Made by a program: the position numbers and the translations under genes. Below the pieces are notes generated by a model, which worked only from the letters and a program-made list of their open reading frames with translations, did no database searches and was not told the DNA's origin. From contig NZ_QAJN01000007.1 of NCBI RefSeq assembly GCF_003852425.1, positions 186,001-250,000 of the forward strand: a DNA stretch of 64,000 nt. Direction: 5' to 3'. Positions 25,754-36,959 of this stretch are shown here, piece by piece. Source of the stretch: Paucibacter sp. KBW04 (GTDB taxonomy: Bacteria > Pseudomonadota > Gammaproteobacteria > Burkholderiales > Burkholderiaceae_C). Numbering within the stretch: position 1 is the stretch's first letter; every line of letters starts with the position of its first letter.

Positions 25754-27214
25754 TCAGCCTTCCAGCTTCTTCTTCAGCAACTCATTGACAGCGGCCGGAT
25801 TGGCCTTGCCCTTGGTCGCCTTCATGGCCTGACCGACCAGGGCGTTGAAGGCCTTGTCCTTGCCGGCACGGAACTCCTCCACCGACTTGGCATTGGCGGC
25901 CAGCACCTCGTCGAGGATGCGCTCCAGCTCGCCCGTGTCGCTCATCTGCTTAAGTCCCTTGGCTTCGATCAATGCGTCGACATCCTGGCCTTCACCCGTC
26001 CACAAAGCCTCGAAGACTTGGCGCGCGGCGTTGTTGGAAATGGTTCCGTCCTGGATGCGGCCAATCAAGGCGGCCAGGGTGGCGGCCGAGACCGGGCTGG
26101 ATTCGATCGTGCGTTCCTCCGCATTCAAGCGGCGGGAGAACTCGCCTTGCAGCCAGTTGGCCACCAGCTTGGGGGCCTTGCAGGCGTCGCGGGCGGCTTC
26201 ATAAAAGCGCGCCGTGGCCAGGCTCTGGGTCATCAAGGCGGCGTCGTAGGCGGGTAGGCCATCGACGCTCTCAAAGCGCGCCGCCATCACGGCCGGCAGC
26301 TCGGGCATCTCGCCACGCACCCGCTCCACCCATTCCGGCGCGATCACCAGGGGTGGCAGATCGGGGTCGGGGAAGTAGCGGTAATCGGCCGAATCTTCCT
26401 TGCTGCGCATGGCGCGGGTCTCGCCCGTATCGGGGTTGAAGAGCACGGTCGCTTGTTGAATCGTGCGGCCGTCCTCGATCTCGTCGATCTGCCAGTTCAC
26501 CTCGTAGTCCACCGCCTGCAGCAGATTGCGGAAGCTGTTCAGGTTCTTGATTTCGCGCCGCGTGCCATAGGGGCTGCCTGGCTTGCGCACCGAGACATTG
26601 ACGTCGCAGCGGAAAGAGCCTTCCTGCATATTGCCGTCGCAGATGCCCAGCCACATCACCAGGGCGTGCAAGGTCTTGGCGTATTCGCAGGCCTCGGCGC
26701 CGGAGCGCATATCGGGCTCGCTAACGATCTCCAAGAGCGGTGTACCGGCGCGATTCAGGTCTATACCCGACTGGCCGTGATAGTCCTCATGCAGGCTTTT
26801 GCCCGCGTCTTCTTCCAGGTGGGCGCGGGTCAGATTGACGCTGTGCTTCACATCGCCGACGAAGAACTCCACCGTGCCGCCCTGCACCACCGGGATCTCG
26901 AACTGGCTGATCTGGTAGCCCTTGGGCAGGTCGGGGTAGAAGTAGTTCTTGCGCGCGAAGATGGACAAGGGTGCGACCTTGGCGCCCACGGCCAGGCCGA
27001 AGCGGATGGCGCGCTCGACGGCACCCCGGTTCATCACCGGCAGGGTGCCCGGCAGGGCCAGATCCACCGGCGAGGCCTGGGTATTGGGCTCGGCACCGAA
27101 GGCGGTAGAGGAGCCGCTGAAGATCTTGGACTGGGTGGAGAGCTGGACGTGGTTTTCCAGGCCGATCACGACCTCATAACCACGCACGAGTTTGCTTTGC
27201 TGTGTTGCGCTCAT
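25754..27214 (-). CDS. gatB: Aspartyl/glutamyl-tRNA amidotransferase subunit B
   Basis: The 486-residue GatB subunit binds mischarged Glu-tRNAGln or Asp-tRNAAsn and activates the acyl group with [25 protein letters not shown] and [16 protein letters not shown] are GatB signatures, and the C-terminal YqeY/GatB tail domain is present ([24 protein letters not shown]). The start at 27214 ([15 protein letters not shown]) fits the family; upstream codons are gatA tail in another frame. It is the last gene of the gatC-gatA-gatB set, 13 bases after gatA, and ends in a shared terminator. Confidence 0.97.
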   Translation of the reverse strand: MSATQQSKLVRGYEVVIGLENHVQLSTQSKIFSGSSTAFGAEPNTQASPVDLALPGTLPVMNRGAVERAIRFGLAVGAKVAPLSIFARKNYFYPDLPKGYQISQFEIPVVQGGTVEFFVGDVKHSVNLTRAHLEEDAGKSLHEDYHGQSGIDLNRAGTPLLEIVSEPDMRSGAEACEYAKTLHALVMWLGICDGNMQEGSFRCDVNVSVRKPGSPYGTRREIKNLNSFRNLLQAVDYEVNWQIDEIEDGRTIQQATVLFNPDTGETRAMRSKEDSADYRYFPDPDLPPLVIAPEWVERVRGEMPELPAVMAARFESVDGLPAYDAALMTQSLATARFYEAARDACKAPKLVANWLQGEFSRRLNAEERTIESSPVSAATLAALIGRIQDGTISNNAARQVFEALWTGEGQDVDALIEAKGLKQMSDTGELERILDEVLAANAKSVEEFRAGKDKAFNALVGQAMKATKGKANPAAVNELLKKKLEG

Positions 27215-27227
27215 GTGCTTGTTTCGC

Positions 27228-28727
27228 TCAGATTCCTGCGGGGGCGGCGGCGTGCCAATCGGTGGCCTGTTGCAAGGCATGGGCCGCATGCAAAAGCTGG
27301 CCTTCCTTGAAGTAATTGCCCAGCAATTGCAGACCGACAGGCATGCCCTCGGCACCCAAGCCCACCGGCACGCTCATGCCGGGCAGACCGGCCAGGGAGC
27401 CCGGCAGGGTGAAGATGTCGGCCAGATAGGCCTTGACCGGATCGTCCTTGCCTTCGCCATGCTTCCAGGCCACGGTGGGGGCCACCGGGCCGGCGATCAG
27501 ATCGCATTGCTGGAAGGCTTGCTGGAAGTCGTCGGCAATCATGCGACGCAGCTTTTGCGCTTGCAGATAGTAGGCGTCGTAATAGCCATGGCTCAGCACG
27601 TAGCTGCCGATCATGATGCGGCGCTTGACCTCGGGGCCGAAGCCTTCGGCACGGGTCCTTTTGTACATGTCCAGCAGATCGTCGTACTGGGCCGCACGAT
27701 GGCCGAACTTGACGCCGTCAAAACGGCTCAGGTTCGAGCTGGCCTCGGCCGGGGCGATGATGTAGTAAACCGGAATCGCCAGCTCGGTACGTGGCAGGCT
27801 CACATCGACCAGGGTGGCGCCCAGCTTTTCCAACTCGGCCAGACCTTGGCGCACGGCGCTGGCCACATCGGCCGACAGGGCGGCCGGGAAGAACTCGCGC
27901 GGCAGACCGATGCGCAAGCCCTTCAGCGGCTGGGCGGCCGTCGCACCTTCGCGGGCCTGCAGCATCTGGGCATGGAAGTCTTGCGGCGGCTGCTGGATGC
28001 TGGTGGCATCGCGCTCGTCAAAACCGCTCATGGCGGAGAGCAGCAGGGCGCAGTCCTCGGCCGTGCGGGCCATGGGGCCGGCTTGGTCCAGGCTGGAGGC
28101 AAAGGCAATCATGCCGAAGCGCGAGCAAACGCCGTAGGTGGGCTTGATGCCGGTGATGCCGGTGAAGCTGGCGGGCTGGCGGATGGAGCCGCCCGTGTCG
28201 GTGCCGGTGCTGGCGGGCACCAGGCGAGCCGCCACGGCCGCTGCCGAGCCACCCGAGGAGCCGCCGGGCACGCGGTCGTGATCCCAGGGGTTCATCACCG
28301 GCTTGAAGGCCGAGTTCTCATTCGCCGAGCCCATGGCGAACTCGTCGCAATTGAGCTTGCCCAGTGACACCGTGCCGGCCTGCTTCAGGCGCGCCACCAC
28401 GGTGGCGTCGAAGGGGCTTTGGTAGTTGACCAGGATCTTAGAGCCGGCCGTGGTGGGCATGTCCTGGGTGACGAAGATGTCTTTGTGGGCCAGGGGCACA
28501 CCGATCAGCGCCCCGGTTTCACCGGCGGCGCGGCGTGCATCGGCCGCCTGGGCCGCGGCCAGAGCCAGGGCCTCGTCCACGTGCAAGAAGCAACCCAGTG
28601 GCGAATGGGTGGTAACACGCGCAAGCAGATGTTGTGTCACCTCAAAACTGGACACGCTCTTGGCGGCCAGCGCGCGGCTCAAATCGGCCACGCCCAAATC
28701 ATGCAAAGAAGCTTTTGTCGTTGTCAT
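27228..28727 (-). CDS. gatA: Aspartyl/glutamyl-tRNA amidotransferase subunit A
   Basis: The 499-residue amidase subunit releases ammonia from glutamine for the transamidation. The amidase signature runs from [19 protein letters not shown] through [19 protein letters not shown], providing the catalytic Ser-cisSer pair, and the Lys lies in [11 protein letters not shown]. The length is standard (about 485-500). Its ATG overlaps the gatC stop codon by one base. Presence of the whole complex suggests that Gln-tRNA or Asn-tRNA is made by the indirect route here. Confidence 0.97.
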   Translation of the reverse strand: MTTTKASLHDLGVADLSRALAAKSVSSFEVTQHLLARVTTHSPLGCFLHVDEALALAAAQAADARRAAGETGALIGVPLAHKDIFVTQDMPTTAGSKILVNYQSPFDATVVARLKQAGTVSLGKLNCDEFAMGSANENSAFKPVMNPWDHDRVPGGSSGGSAAAVAARLVPASTGTDTGGSIRQPASFTGITGIKPTYGVCSRFGMIAFASSLDQAGPMARTAEDCALLLSAMSGFDERDATSIQQPPQDFHAQMLQAREGATAAQPLKGLRIGLPREFFPAALSADVASAVRQGLAELEKLGATLVDVSLPRTELAIPVYYIIAPAEASSNLSRFDGVKFGHRAAQYDDLLDMYKRTRAEGFGPEVKRRIMIGSYVLSHGYYDAYYLQAQKLRRMIADDFQQAFQQCDLIAGPVAPTVAWKHGEGKDDPVKAYLADIFTLPGSLAGLPGMSVPVGLGAEGMPVGLQLLGNYFKEGQLLHAAHALQQATDWHAAAPAGI

Positions 28728-29026
28728 TATTCGATGACCTTTGGAACCAGGAACAGACCGTCTTCCACCGCCGGGGCGCTGCGCTGATTGAGTTCGCGTT
28801 GATTGCCTTCGGTGACGGCGTCGTCACGCAGACGCAGGGCCACCTCCTGCACCGCCGACAGCGGCGTGTACAGGGGCTCGACACCACGGGTGTCGACGGC
28901 GCTCATCTGCTCCACGATCTTGAAAAACCCATTCAGCTGGGTCAGCATTTCGCTGCTTTCAGCAGCCTGCAGGTCCAGCCGCGCCAGATGGGCGATGCGG
29001 CTTACGTCTTGAGAGGTCAGTGCCAT
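28727..29026 (-). CDS. gatC: Aspartyl/glutamyl-tRNA amidotransferase subunit C
   Basis: The 99-residue GatC is the small belt subunit that wraps GatA and Gat[20 protein letters not shown] matches the family N-terminus, and [23 protein letters not shown] is the conserved middle. The start at 29026 gives the usual length; an upstream ATG at 29068 would add an unconserved leader. It is the first gene of the operon, divergent from mreB with a 360-base shared upstream region. Confidence 0.95.
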   Translation of the reverse strand: MALTSQDVSRIAHLARLDLQAAESSEMLTQLNGFFKIVEQMSAVDTRGVEPLYTPLSAVQEVALRLRDDAVTEGNQRELNQRSAPAVEDGLFLVPKVIE

Positions 29027-30430
<1,404 letters not shown>

Positions 30431-30445
30431 GTTCGGGCCTACTAC

Positions 30446-30540
30446 GCCAAGCTTATGCGTCGTTGGGCGGTGCTCGGAATCCTCACGACCCTCGAGGTCG
30501 CTCCGGTTCCTGCGCTCCGTCCGCCTAGCCTAAGCTCGGC
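30446..30540. repeat. Palindromic element between mreB and mreC
   Basis: This imperfect inverted repeat of about 95 bases is centred on CTCGAG near 30491-30496. Inner arms ACGACC and GTCG and outer arms GCCAAGCTTA and TAAGCTCGGC match in inverted orientation, with intermediate blocks such as GGCGG/CCGCC. There is no coding potential. It fits an intergenic repeat of the Burkholderiales type and could act as a processing or attenuation site between mreB and mreC. Confidence 0.65.
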
Positions 30541-30574
30541 TCGCTACGGCTGGCAACGCTGAACCTTTTTCGCC

Positions 30575-31552
30575 ATGCCCCTCGGTCCTCCAGATCGCAC
30601 GACGCCCCCCATCTTCCGTCAAGGCCCCTCGGCCCTGACCAAGCTGCTGCTGTGCGCGGCCGCGGCGGTTTTTCTGATGGTGGCCGACGCCCGCTTCAAG
30701 GTGGTGGAGCCGGCCCGCGCGGGCCTGGCCCTGCTGCTGCATCCGGTGCAGCGCCTGCTGCTGACGCCGGTCGATGCCTGGGACAACTTTGGCGACTATC
30801 TGCGCGGCACCCAGCGCGCCATGACGGCCGAGAACCTGGCCCGCCAACAGCTGGTGCAGCAGGCCGAGAAGCTCTCACGCGCATCGCAGCTGCAAGACGA
30901 GAACCAGCGCCTGCGGGCCTTGCTGGGCCTGCGCCCGGCCTTGCAGGTCAGCTCGCAAGCGGCCGAGGTCTTGTACGAGGCGCCGGACCCCTATTCCCGC
31001 CGCGTCGTCATCGACCGCGGCAGTGCCAACGGCGTGCAGCTGGGCGCCCCGGTGATCAACGACGCCGGCGTGCTGGGCCAGGTCACCCGGCTCTACACCC
31101 TGTCCGCCGAGGTCACCCTGCTGAACGACAAGGACGCCGCCATTCCCGTGCTCAACACCCGCACCCAGCAGCGCAATGCCGCCTTCGGCAATGCCGACGG
31201 CAGCGGCATGGAGCTGCGCTTTCTGGCCGCCAATGCCGATGTGAAGGAAGGCGATCTGCTCGCCACCTCAGGCCTGGACGGCATCTACCCGCCCGGCCTG
31301 CCCGTCGCCAAGGTCACCCTGGTGGAGCGCCGTGGCGACAGCAGTTTTGCCCGCGTGGACCTGCAAGCCGTGGCGCAGGCCGACAGCGTGCGCCATGTGC
31401 TGGTGCTGCAGCCCCTGGCCCAGCATGAGGCCGCCCAGGCCGAGGCGGCAGCAGCCGCCGCTTCCGAAGCCGCCGCCCACGCCCAGACCAAGGCCGCCAT
31501 CAAGAACGTCAAGGCCGCGGCCAAGGCGGCTTCAGCCGGAGGCAAGCCATGA
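30575..31552 (+). CDS. mreC: Rod shape-determining protein MreC
   Basis: The 325-residue bitopic protein links MreB filaments to PBP2 in the elongasome. It has one membrane helix (LTKLLLCAAAAVFLMVADARF), a coiled coil (ENLARQQLVQQAEKLSRASQLQDENQRL), and the periplasmic beta-barrel part (EAPDPYSRRVVIDRGSANGVQLGAPVIND, then LATSGLDGIYPPGLPVAKV). The last 40 or so residues are an Ala-rich low-complexity tail beyond the conserved domain. It overlaps mreD by four bases. Confidence 0.95.
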   Translation: MPLGPPDRTTPPIFRQGPSALTKLLLCAAAAVFLMVADARFKVVEPARAGLALLLHPVQRLLLTPVDAWDNFGDYLRGTQRAMTAENLARQQLVQQAEKLSRASQLQDENQRLRALLGLRPALQVSSQAAEVLYEAPDPYSRRVVIDRGSANGVQLGAPVINDAGVLGQVTRLYTLSAEVTLLNDKDAAIPVLNTRTQQRNAAFGNADGSGMELRFLAANADVKEGDLLATSGLDGIYPPGLPVAKVTLVERRGDSSFARVDLQAVAQADSVRHVLVLQPLAQHEAAQAEAAAAAASEAAAHAQTKAAIKNVKAAAKAASAGGKP

Positions 31553-32070
31553 TCATGCCGCGCGGCTCCGGCCAGCTTTTGCTGCCGGCCAATCCTGTCT
31601 TCATCGCCTTCAGCCTCTTGCTGGCCCTGGTGGCCGATCTGGTGCCCTTGGGCCGCACGGCCCTGATGCCGGACCTGCTCTCGGTGGTGCTGGTGTTCTG
31701 GGGCGTGCATCAACCCCGCCGCGTCAACGTGGGCTGGGCCTTTGCCTTCGGCCTGCTGATCGATGTGCACCACGGCTCCTTGCTGGGCCAACATGCCCTG
31801 GCCTACAGCATCCTGAGTTATGGCGCGGTGAGCCTGCATCGCCGCCTGCCCAGCTTCGGTTTGATCACCCAAGCCCTGCATGTGCTGCCCCTGTTTGCCA
31901 TGGCCCATGCCGTGTCCTTGGCGGTGCGCATGCTGGTGGGCGGCATGTGGCCGGGCTGGACGCTGATGCTGGCGCCGGTGTTCGAGGCCATGCTGTGGCC
32001 GCTGGCCACGGTGCTGCTGCTGGCGCCGCAACGCCGTGCCCCGGACCGTGATGCCAACCGCCCGCTGTAA
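31549..32070 (+). CDS. mreD: Rod shape-determining protein MreD
   Basis: The 173-residue protein with five to six membrane helices is the MreD component of the elongasome. LPANPVFIAFSLLLALVADLVPLG and MPDLLSVVLVFWGVHQPRRVNVGWAFAFGLLIDVHHGSLLGQHALAY are the typical conserved segments, including the charged GLLIDVHHGSLLG loop. It starts within the mreC stop (ATGA overlap) and is followed by mrdA after 27 bases. Confidence 0.95.
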   Translation: MIMPRGSGQLLLPANPVFIAFSLLLALVADLVPLGRTALMPDLLSVVLVFWGVHQPRRVNVGWAFAFGLLIDVHHGSLLGQHALAYSILSYGAVSLHRRLPSFGLITQALHVLPLFAMAHAVSLAVRMLVGGMWPGWTLMLAPVFEAMLWPLATVLLLAPQRRAPDRDANRPL

Positions 32071-32097
32071 AGCAGGCTCACGCCGGCGCATTGCCCC

Positions 32098-34272
32098 ATG
32101 ACGGTCCTGAAGAATCTCGAACAAGAGCTGTCGCGCTTCCGCCTGCGCCTGGTGGCCGCGGCCGGCTTTGTGCTGTTCTGCTTCGGCTTGCTGGTGGCGC
32201 GCCTGATCTTTTTGCAGGTGATCCAGCACGACAGCCTGCTGGACCGCGCCGAGTCCAACCGCGTCACCATCGTGCCCATCGTGCCCAATCGCGGCCTGAT
32301 CAAGGACCGCAACGGCATCGTGCTGGCCAGCAATTACTCGGCCTACACGCTGGAGATCACCCCGTCCAAGGTGGTCGATCTGGAGGCCACCATCGACGAG
32401 CTGGCCCAGGTGGTGGACATCCAGGCCCGCGACCGCCGCCGCTTCAAGCGCCTGATGGAGGAGAGCAAGAGCTTCGAGTCCCTGCCCATACGCACCAAGC
32501 TGAGCGACGGCGAGGTGGCCCGCTTCACCGCCCAGCGCTTTCGCTTTCCTGGCGTGGAGATCAAGGCCCGGCTGTTCCGCAGCTACCCGCTGGGGGAGGT
32601 GGGCGCCCATCTGATCGGCTATATCGGCCGCATCAACCAGGCCGAGAAAAAGGCCATGGAGGATTGGGAAGAGGAAGACATCGCCAATTACCGCGGCACC
32701 GAATACATCGGCAAGCTGGGCCTGGAGCAGAGCTATGAGCGCGAGCTGCACGGCATCACCGGCTTTGAGCAGATGGAAACCAGCGCCGCCGGCCGCGCCG
32801 TGCGCCGCCTGGCCTACCGGCCGCCGACGCCGGGCAATACCTTGCAGCTGTCCATCGACATCCGCCTGCAAGCCCTGGTGGAGGAGCTGTACAAGGACCG
32901 CCGCGGCGCCCTGGTCGCCATCGACCCGCGCAATGGCGAGGTGCTGGCCTTCGTCTCCAAACCCACCTTCGACCCCAATCTTTTCGTCGATGGCATCGAT
33001 GTCGACAGCTGGCGCGATCTGAACGAAAACCCCGACAAGCCCCTGCTCAACCGCGCCCTGCGCGGCACCTACCCGCCTGGCTCCACGTACAAGCCGCTGA
33101 TGGCAATGGCGGCACTGAACAGCGGCAAGCGCGGCCCCAGCGTCGTCATTCAGGACAATCTGACCTACAGCTTCGGCGGCCGTACCTTCGGCAGCCCCGA
33201 GAGCGACCGCCCCGGCCCCAAAGACATGCGCCTGGCCATCGTCAGCAGCTCCAACGTCTACTTCTACAGCCTGGCCAATGAGATGGGCGTGGACCTGATC
33301 CACGACGAATTGGAACCCTTTGGTCTGGGTCGCCGCACCGAGATCGATCTGCAGGGCGAAGTCACCGGCGTGCTGCCTTCGCAGGAGTGGAAGCGCCGCT
33401 ATTTCTCCAGAAGCCCGGCCAATCAAAAATGGTTTGCCGGTGAGACCATCTCCCTGGGCATCGGCCAGGGCTATAACAGCTTCACTATTCTGCAGCTGGC
33501 CTCGGCCTATGCCACCTTGTCCAACGGTGGCCAGCGCTTCCGGCCGCGCCTGGTGCGCGAGATCGAGGATGTGGTCAAACATGAACAGCGCCGCACCGCC
33601 AGCGATGCGCTTGACCCGCTGCCCCTGAAGAAAGAGCATGTCGACGTCATACGCAATGCCATGTATGGCGTGACCATCGAGGGCACCTCGCGCGCCGCCT
33701 TTGCCGGTGCGCCCTACAAAAGCGGCGGCAAGACCGGCACGGCCCAGGCCGTGGGCCTGCGGGCGGGTGAGAAGTACAAGGACATCAAGGCCGATGAGCG
33801 CAAGCGCGACCACTCGCTTTACGTCGCCTTTGCCCCGGCCGATGCGCCCACCATCGCGCTGGCGGTGATCGTCGAGAACGCCGGTTTCGGCTCCACCTCG
33901 GCCGCCCCGATTGCCCGACGGGTGTTCGACTATGTGCTGATGGGCCAGTACCCCAGCGAGGAAGACATCGCCCTGACCCAGATCGGCAAGAGCACCGCGC
34001 CCATTGGTACGCCGCGCGCCATCGCCAGCGTGCCCCTGCCCGGCGTGCCGGCCTCGGCACCGAGCGCGGCGGAAGCTGCCGCTTCGGCGGCATCGGCGGC
34101 ATCGGCGGCTTCAGCGGCTTCGGCTCCAGCAGCCAGCACTTCTGCGGCCACCGCCACCCCGATCAAAAAGCCCGCCGCATTGCCCGCCAGTGCGTCTGCC
34201 CCCGCAACCAAGGCCAGTGCCGTCGCCCGCCCCCTGGCCGCGCCACCCGCCAGCGGAGCCTCCTCACGATGA
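32098..34272 (+). CDS. mrdA: Penicillin-binding protein 2, peptidoglycan transpeptidase
   Basis: The 724-residue class B PBP crosslinks peptidoglycan during elongation. A membrane anchor (LVAAAGFVLFCFGLLVARLIF) is followed by the pedestal domain, then the transpeptidase with catalytic S329 in GSTYKPL, the SSN motif in IVSSSNVYFYS, and KTG in SGGKTGTAQAVG. It is about 90 residues longer than E. coli PBP2 (633). The extra part is a C-terminal Ala/Ser/Pro-rich tail from about residue 640, encoded by repeated GCGGCATCG-like units and unlikely to fold. It overlaps rodA by four bases. Confidence 0.96.
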   Translation: MTVLKNLEQELSRFRLRLVAAAGFVLFCFGLLVARLIFLQVIQHDSLLDRAESNRVTIVPIVPNRGLIKDRNGIVLASNYSAYTLEITPSKVVDLEATIDELAQVVDIQARDRRRFKRLMEESKSFESLPIRTKLSDGEVARFTAQRFRFPGVEIKARLFRSYPLGEVGAHLIGYIGRINQAEKKAMEDWEEEDIANYRGTEYIGKLGLEQSYERELHGITGFEQMETSAAGRAVRRLAYRPPTPGNTLQLSIDIRLQALVEELYKDRRGALVAIDPRNGEVLAFVSKPTFDPNLFVDGIDVDSWRDLNENPDKPLLNRALRGTYPPGSTYKPLMAMAALNSGKRGPSVVIQDNLTYSFGGRTFGSPESDRPGPKDMRLAIVSSSNVYFYSLANEMGVDLIHDELEPFGLGRRTEIDLQGEVTGVLPSQEWKRRYFSRSPANQKWFAGETISLGIGQGYNSFTILQLASAYATLSNGGQRFRPRLVREIEDVVKHEQRRTASDALDPLPLKKEHVDVIRNAMYGVTIEGTSRAAFAGAPYKSGGKTGTAQAVGLRAGEKYKDIKADERKRDHSLYVAFAPADAPTIALAVIVENAGFGSTSAAPIARRVFDYVLMGQYPSEEDIALTQIGKSTAPIGTPRAIASVPLPGVPASAPSAAEAAASAASAASAASAASAPAASTSAATATPIKKPAALPASASAPATKASAVARPLAAPPASGASSR

Positions 34273-35423
34273 ACGCCGTTTTCGACAAACCCAGCTGGTG
34301 GCAACGCCTCAAGCCCTGGTTCAGCGGCTTTGACGTCCCGCTGCTGCTGGCCATCGCCTGGATGATGGGCCTGGGCCTGATCTGCATGTACTCGGCCGGT
34401 TATGACCACGGCACGCGCTTTGTCGACCACTCGCGCAATATGCTGATCTCGGTGGCGCTGATCTTTTTCGTGGCCCAGATCCCGCCGCAGCGCATCATGC
34501 AGCTGGCAATTCCGCTCTACACCGTGGGCGTGCTCTTGCTGATCGCCACGGCCTTGTTCGGCATCACCAAGAAGGGCGCGACCCGCTGGCTCAATATCGG
34601 CATCACCCAGATCCAGCCCTCGGAGATTCTCAAGATCGCCACCCCCTTGATGCTGGCCTGGTGGTTCCAAAAGCGTGAAGGGCTTTTGCGTCTGCCCGAC
34701 TTCATCGCCGCCTTCCTGCTGCTGGCCGTGCCGGTGCTGCTGGTGGCCAAGCAGCCCGATCTGGGCACCTCCATCCTGGTGTTCTCGGCCGGCTTCTTCG
34801 TGATCTTCTTCGCCGGCTTGAGCTGGCGCCTGATCATCCCGGCCTTCGTGATCGGCGCCGTCGCCATCACCGCTCTGGTGATGAGCGAGGAGAAAATCTG
34901 CCAGCCCGAGGTGGAATGGCCGGTGCTGCGCGAGTATCAAAAGAACCGCGTCTGCACCCTGCTGGACCCCAATAAAGACCCACTGGGCAAGGGCTTCCAC
35001 ATCATCCAGGGCGAGATTGCCATCGGCTCCGGTGGCATCCAGGGCAAGGGCTTCATGAAGGGCACGCAAACCCATCTGGAGTTCATCCCCGAGCGCACCA
35101 CCGACTTCATCTTTGCCGCCTTCGGCGAGGAGTTCGGCCTCATCGGCGCCCTGGCCCTGTTGGCCGGTTTCACCGCCCTGATCCTGCGCGGGCTGATGAT
35201 TGCCTCCGAAGCGCCGACCCTGTTCTCACGCCTGATGGCGGGCGCGGTGACGCTGTCCTTCTTCGTCTACGTCTTCGTCAATATGGGCATGGTCAGCGGC
35301 ATCCTGCCCGTGGTGGGCGTGCCCCTGCCCTTCATCAGCTATGGCGGCACCGCCATGGTGACCCTGGGCCTGGGCCTGGGGCTGTTGATGTCTATCGCCA
35401 AGACGCGGCGGCCCCGCTACTGA
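34269..35423 (+). CDS. rodA: Peptidoglycan glycosyltransferase RodA (SEDS family)
   Basis: The 384-residue polytopic protein of the SEDS family polymerises glycan strands with PBP2. GATRWLNIGITQIQPSEILKIATPLMLAWW and AKQPDLGTSILVFSAGFFVIFFAGLSWR are family signatures, with the conserved WLN...QPSE loop and the catalytic-loop Asp in KQPDLGT. The C-terminal VVGVPLPFISYGGTAMVTLGLGLGLLMSI is the SEDS end motif. It is the last gene of the mre-mrd set; its stop codon touches the stop of the convergent histidine kinase gene. Confidence 0.97.
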   Translation: MNAVFDKPSWWQRLKPWFSGFDVPLLLAIAWMMGLGLICMYSAGYDHGTRFVDHSRNMLISVALIFFVAQIPPQRIMQLAIPLYTVGVLLLIATALFGITKKGATRWLNIGITQIQPSEILKIATPLMLAWWFQKREGLLRLPDFIAAFLLLAVPVLLVAKQPDLGTSILVFSAGFFVIFFAGLSWRLIIPAFVIGAVAITALVMSEEKICQPEVEWPVLREYQKNRVCTLLDPNKDPLGKGFHIIQGEIAIGSGGIQGKGFMKGTQTHLEFIPERTTDFIFAAFGEEFGLIGALALLAGFTALILRGLMIASEAPTLFSRLMAGAVTLSFFVYVFVNMGMVSGILPVVGVPLPFISYGGTAMVTLGLGLGLLMSIAKTRRPRY

Positions 35424-36929
35424 TCAGCTCTCGGTCTCTGGCAAGGGGTGAGCAGAGAAGCGCACGGTAAACCGCGCCCCCGGGCCCTGGCCGTCCGGCT
35501 CCGCCTGGCCCGGTCGGCGCGGGCGGGTTTCATCCAAGGTCACCTCGGCCTCATGCTGCTGCGCGATCTCGCGCACGATGGCCAACCCCAAGCCGGAGCC
35601 GTCCACATTGGTGCCCAGGGCGCGGTAAAAAGGCTGGAAGACCTGCTCGCGCTCGGCCTCGGCCACGCCGGGGCCGGAGTCCTCCACCTGCAAAACACTG
35701 ACCTGGCCGAAGGGGTCTTCCACCACCCGCACCGTCACCGTGCCGCCGACCGGGGTGTAGAGCAAGGCGTTGTCGACCAGATTGCGGATCAGCTCGCGGA
35801 TCAGCAAGGGGTGACCCAGAACGCTCAGGCTGCTCTGCTCCTGCTCTGGGCCCTCATAGCCCAGATCGATGCGCTTATCAAAAGCACGTGGCACGAAATC
35901 GCGCACCGTCTCGATCGCCAACTCGGGCAGATTGACCTCGCTACGCCGGGCCGCGTGCTCCTGATCTTCGGCCCGCGCCATGGCCAAAAGCTGGTTGACC
36001 ATGTGCGCGGCACGCTGGCTGGACAGCGCGATCTGCTGCAGCGAACGCTTCAACTCAGCGGGCTCGCTGCGGCCCTCGTCGATCTCGCGCTGGGCAAACT
36101 CGGCCTGCGTGCGCAGGCCCGCCAAAGGAGTCTTCAGCTGGTGGGCCGCGTCGGCCAAAAAATGCTTCTGGCTGCTGATGGACTGATCCAGCCGCGCCAG
36201 CAAATCATTGATGGCGCGCACCAGGGGCGCCACCTCTTCCGGGATGCGGCGCTCGTCGATGGGGCTGAGGTCGGAGCTCTCGCGCGAGCGGATGCGGCGC
36301 TGCAACTCGTTCAGCGGCGCGATGCCGCGCGCCAGCGCCAACCAGACCAAGAGCACGGCCAAGGGCAGGATGACGAACTGCGGCAGGATCACGCCCTTGA
36401 TGATTTCATTCGTCAGGCGGCCACGTTTGCCCAGGGTCTCGGCCACCTGCACCAACATGGTTTTGCTGCTGCCCGCCATGCCCTCGGGCGAGACCCAGAG
36501 GTAGGCCACCCGCACCCGCTCATTGCCCACCTCGTCATCGCGAAAGTGCAGCTCCCAGGGCACGATGGGGTCATCGTCGGGCGGCACCGGCAGCTTGGCG
36601 TCGCCGTTCAGCAACTCGCCGCGCAGGCCCAGCACCTGGAAGAAGACGGTATCGGTTTCATCCGCCCGCAGCAGCGCCGCCGCCTCAGGCGCCAAGGCGT
36701 ACTGCGAGCGCCCGGTGCGCCCGGCGGCAGCCGCCACCGAGGGCGAAGCCACCTGCAAACCCAGGGTGCGAGCCATCTCGCCCAACTCCCTGTCATAGGG
36801 TTTGCCGGCAATGCCTTGGGCGACCAGCCAGGTCAAGGCCACGCTGATGGGCCAGATCAAGAGCAGCGGCGCCAGCATCCAATCCAGGATCTCGCCGAAG
36901 AGGGAGCGTTGGCCGGATTCAGCGGCCAT
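35424..36929 (-). CDS. Sensor histidine kinase, TctE/QseC type
   Basis: The 501-residue membrane kinase has two transmembrane segments (MLAPLLLIWPISVALTWLV and ILPQFVILPLAVLLVWLAL) around a periplasmic domain of about 140 residues, as in TctE-like sensors. After a HAMP-like linker comes the H box (FLADAAHQLKTPLAGLRTQAEF) and the ATPase domain with the N box (LVDNALLYTP), G1 (VEDSGPGV) and G2 (GSGLGLAIVREI). It is transcribed after its response regulator with a 30-base gap. The signal is unknown; TctE relatives sense tricarboxylates, but no tctCBA transporter is nearby. There is no gap to the convergent rodA. Confidence 0.93.
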   Translation of the reverse strand: MAAESGQRSLFGEILDWMLAPLLLIWPISVALTWLVAQGIAGKPYDRELGEMARTLGLQVASPSVAAAAGRTGRSQYALAPEAAALLRADETDTVFFQVLGLRGELLNGDAKLPVPPDDDPIVPWELHFRDDEVGNERVRVAYLWVSPEGMAGSSKTMLVQVAETLGKRGRLTNEIIKGVILPQFVILPLAVLLVWLALARGIAPLNELQRRIRSRESSDLSPIDERRIPEEVAPLVRAINDLLARLDQSISSQKHFLADAAHQLKTPLAGLRTQAEFAQREIDEGRSEPAELKRSLQQIALSSQRAAHMVNQLLAMARAEDQEHAARRSEVNLPELAIETVRDFVPRAFDKRIDLGYEGPEQEQSSLSVLGHPLLIRELIRNLVDNALLYTPVGGTVTVRVVEDPFGQVSVLQVEDSGPGVAEAEREQVFQPFYRALGTNVDGSGLGLAIVREIAQQHEAEVTLDETRPRRPGQAEPDGQGPGARFTVRFSAHPLPETES

Positions 36930-36959
36930 AACTGCCCCTCACTGCCGATCGGATCAACA

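Noticed and set aside
31285-33813. A very long open frame (842 codons) on the minus strand
   Set aside because: It lies opposite mreC, mreD and mrdA and arises from their third-position GC bias. Its product is Gln/His/Gly/Ala-rich with no domain.
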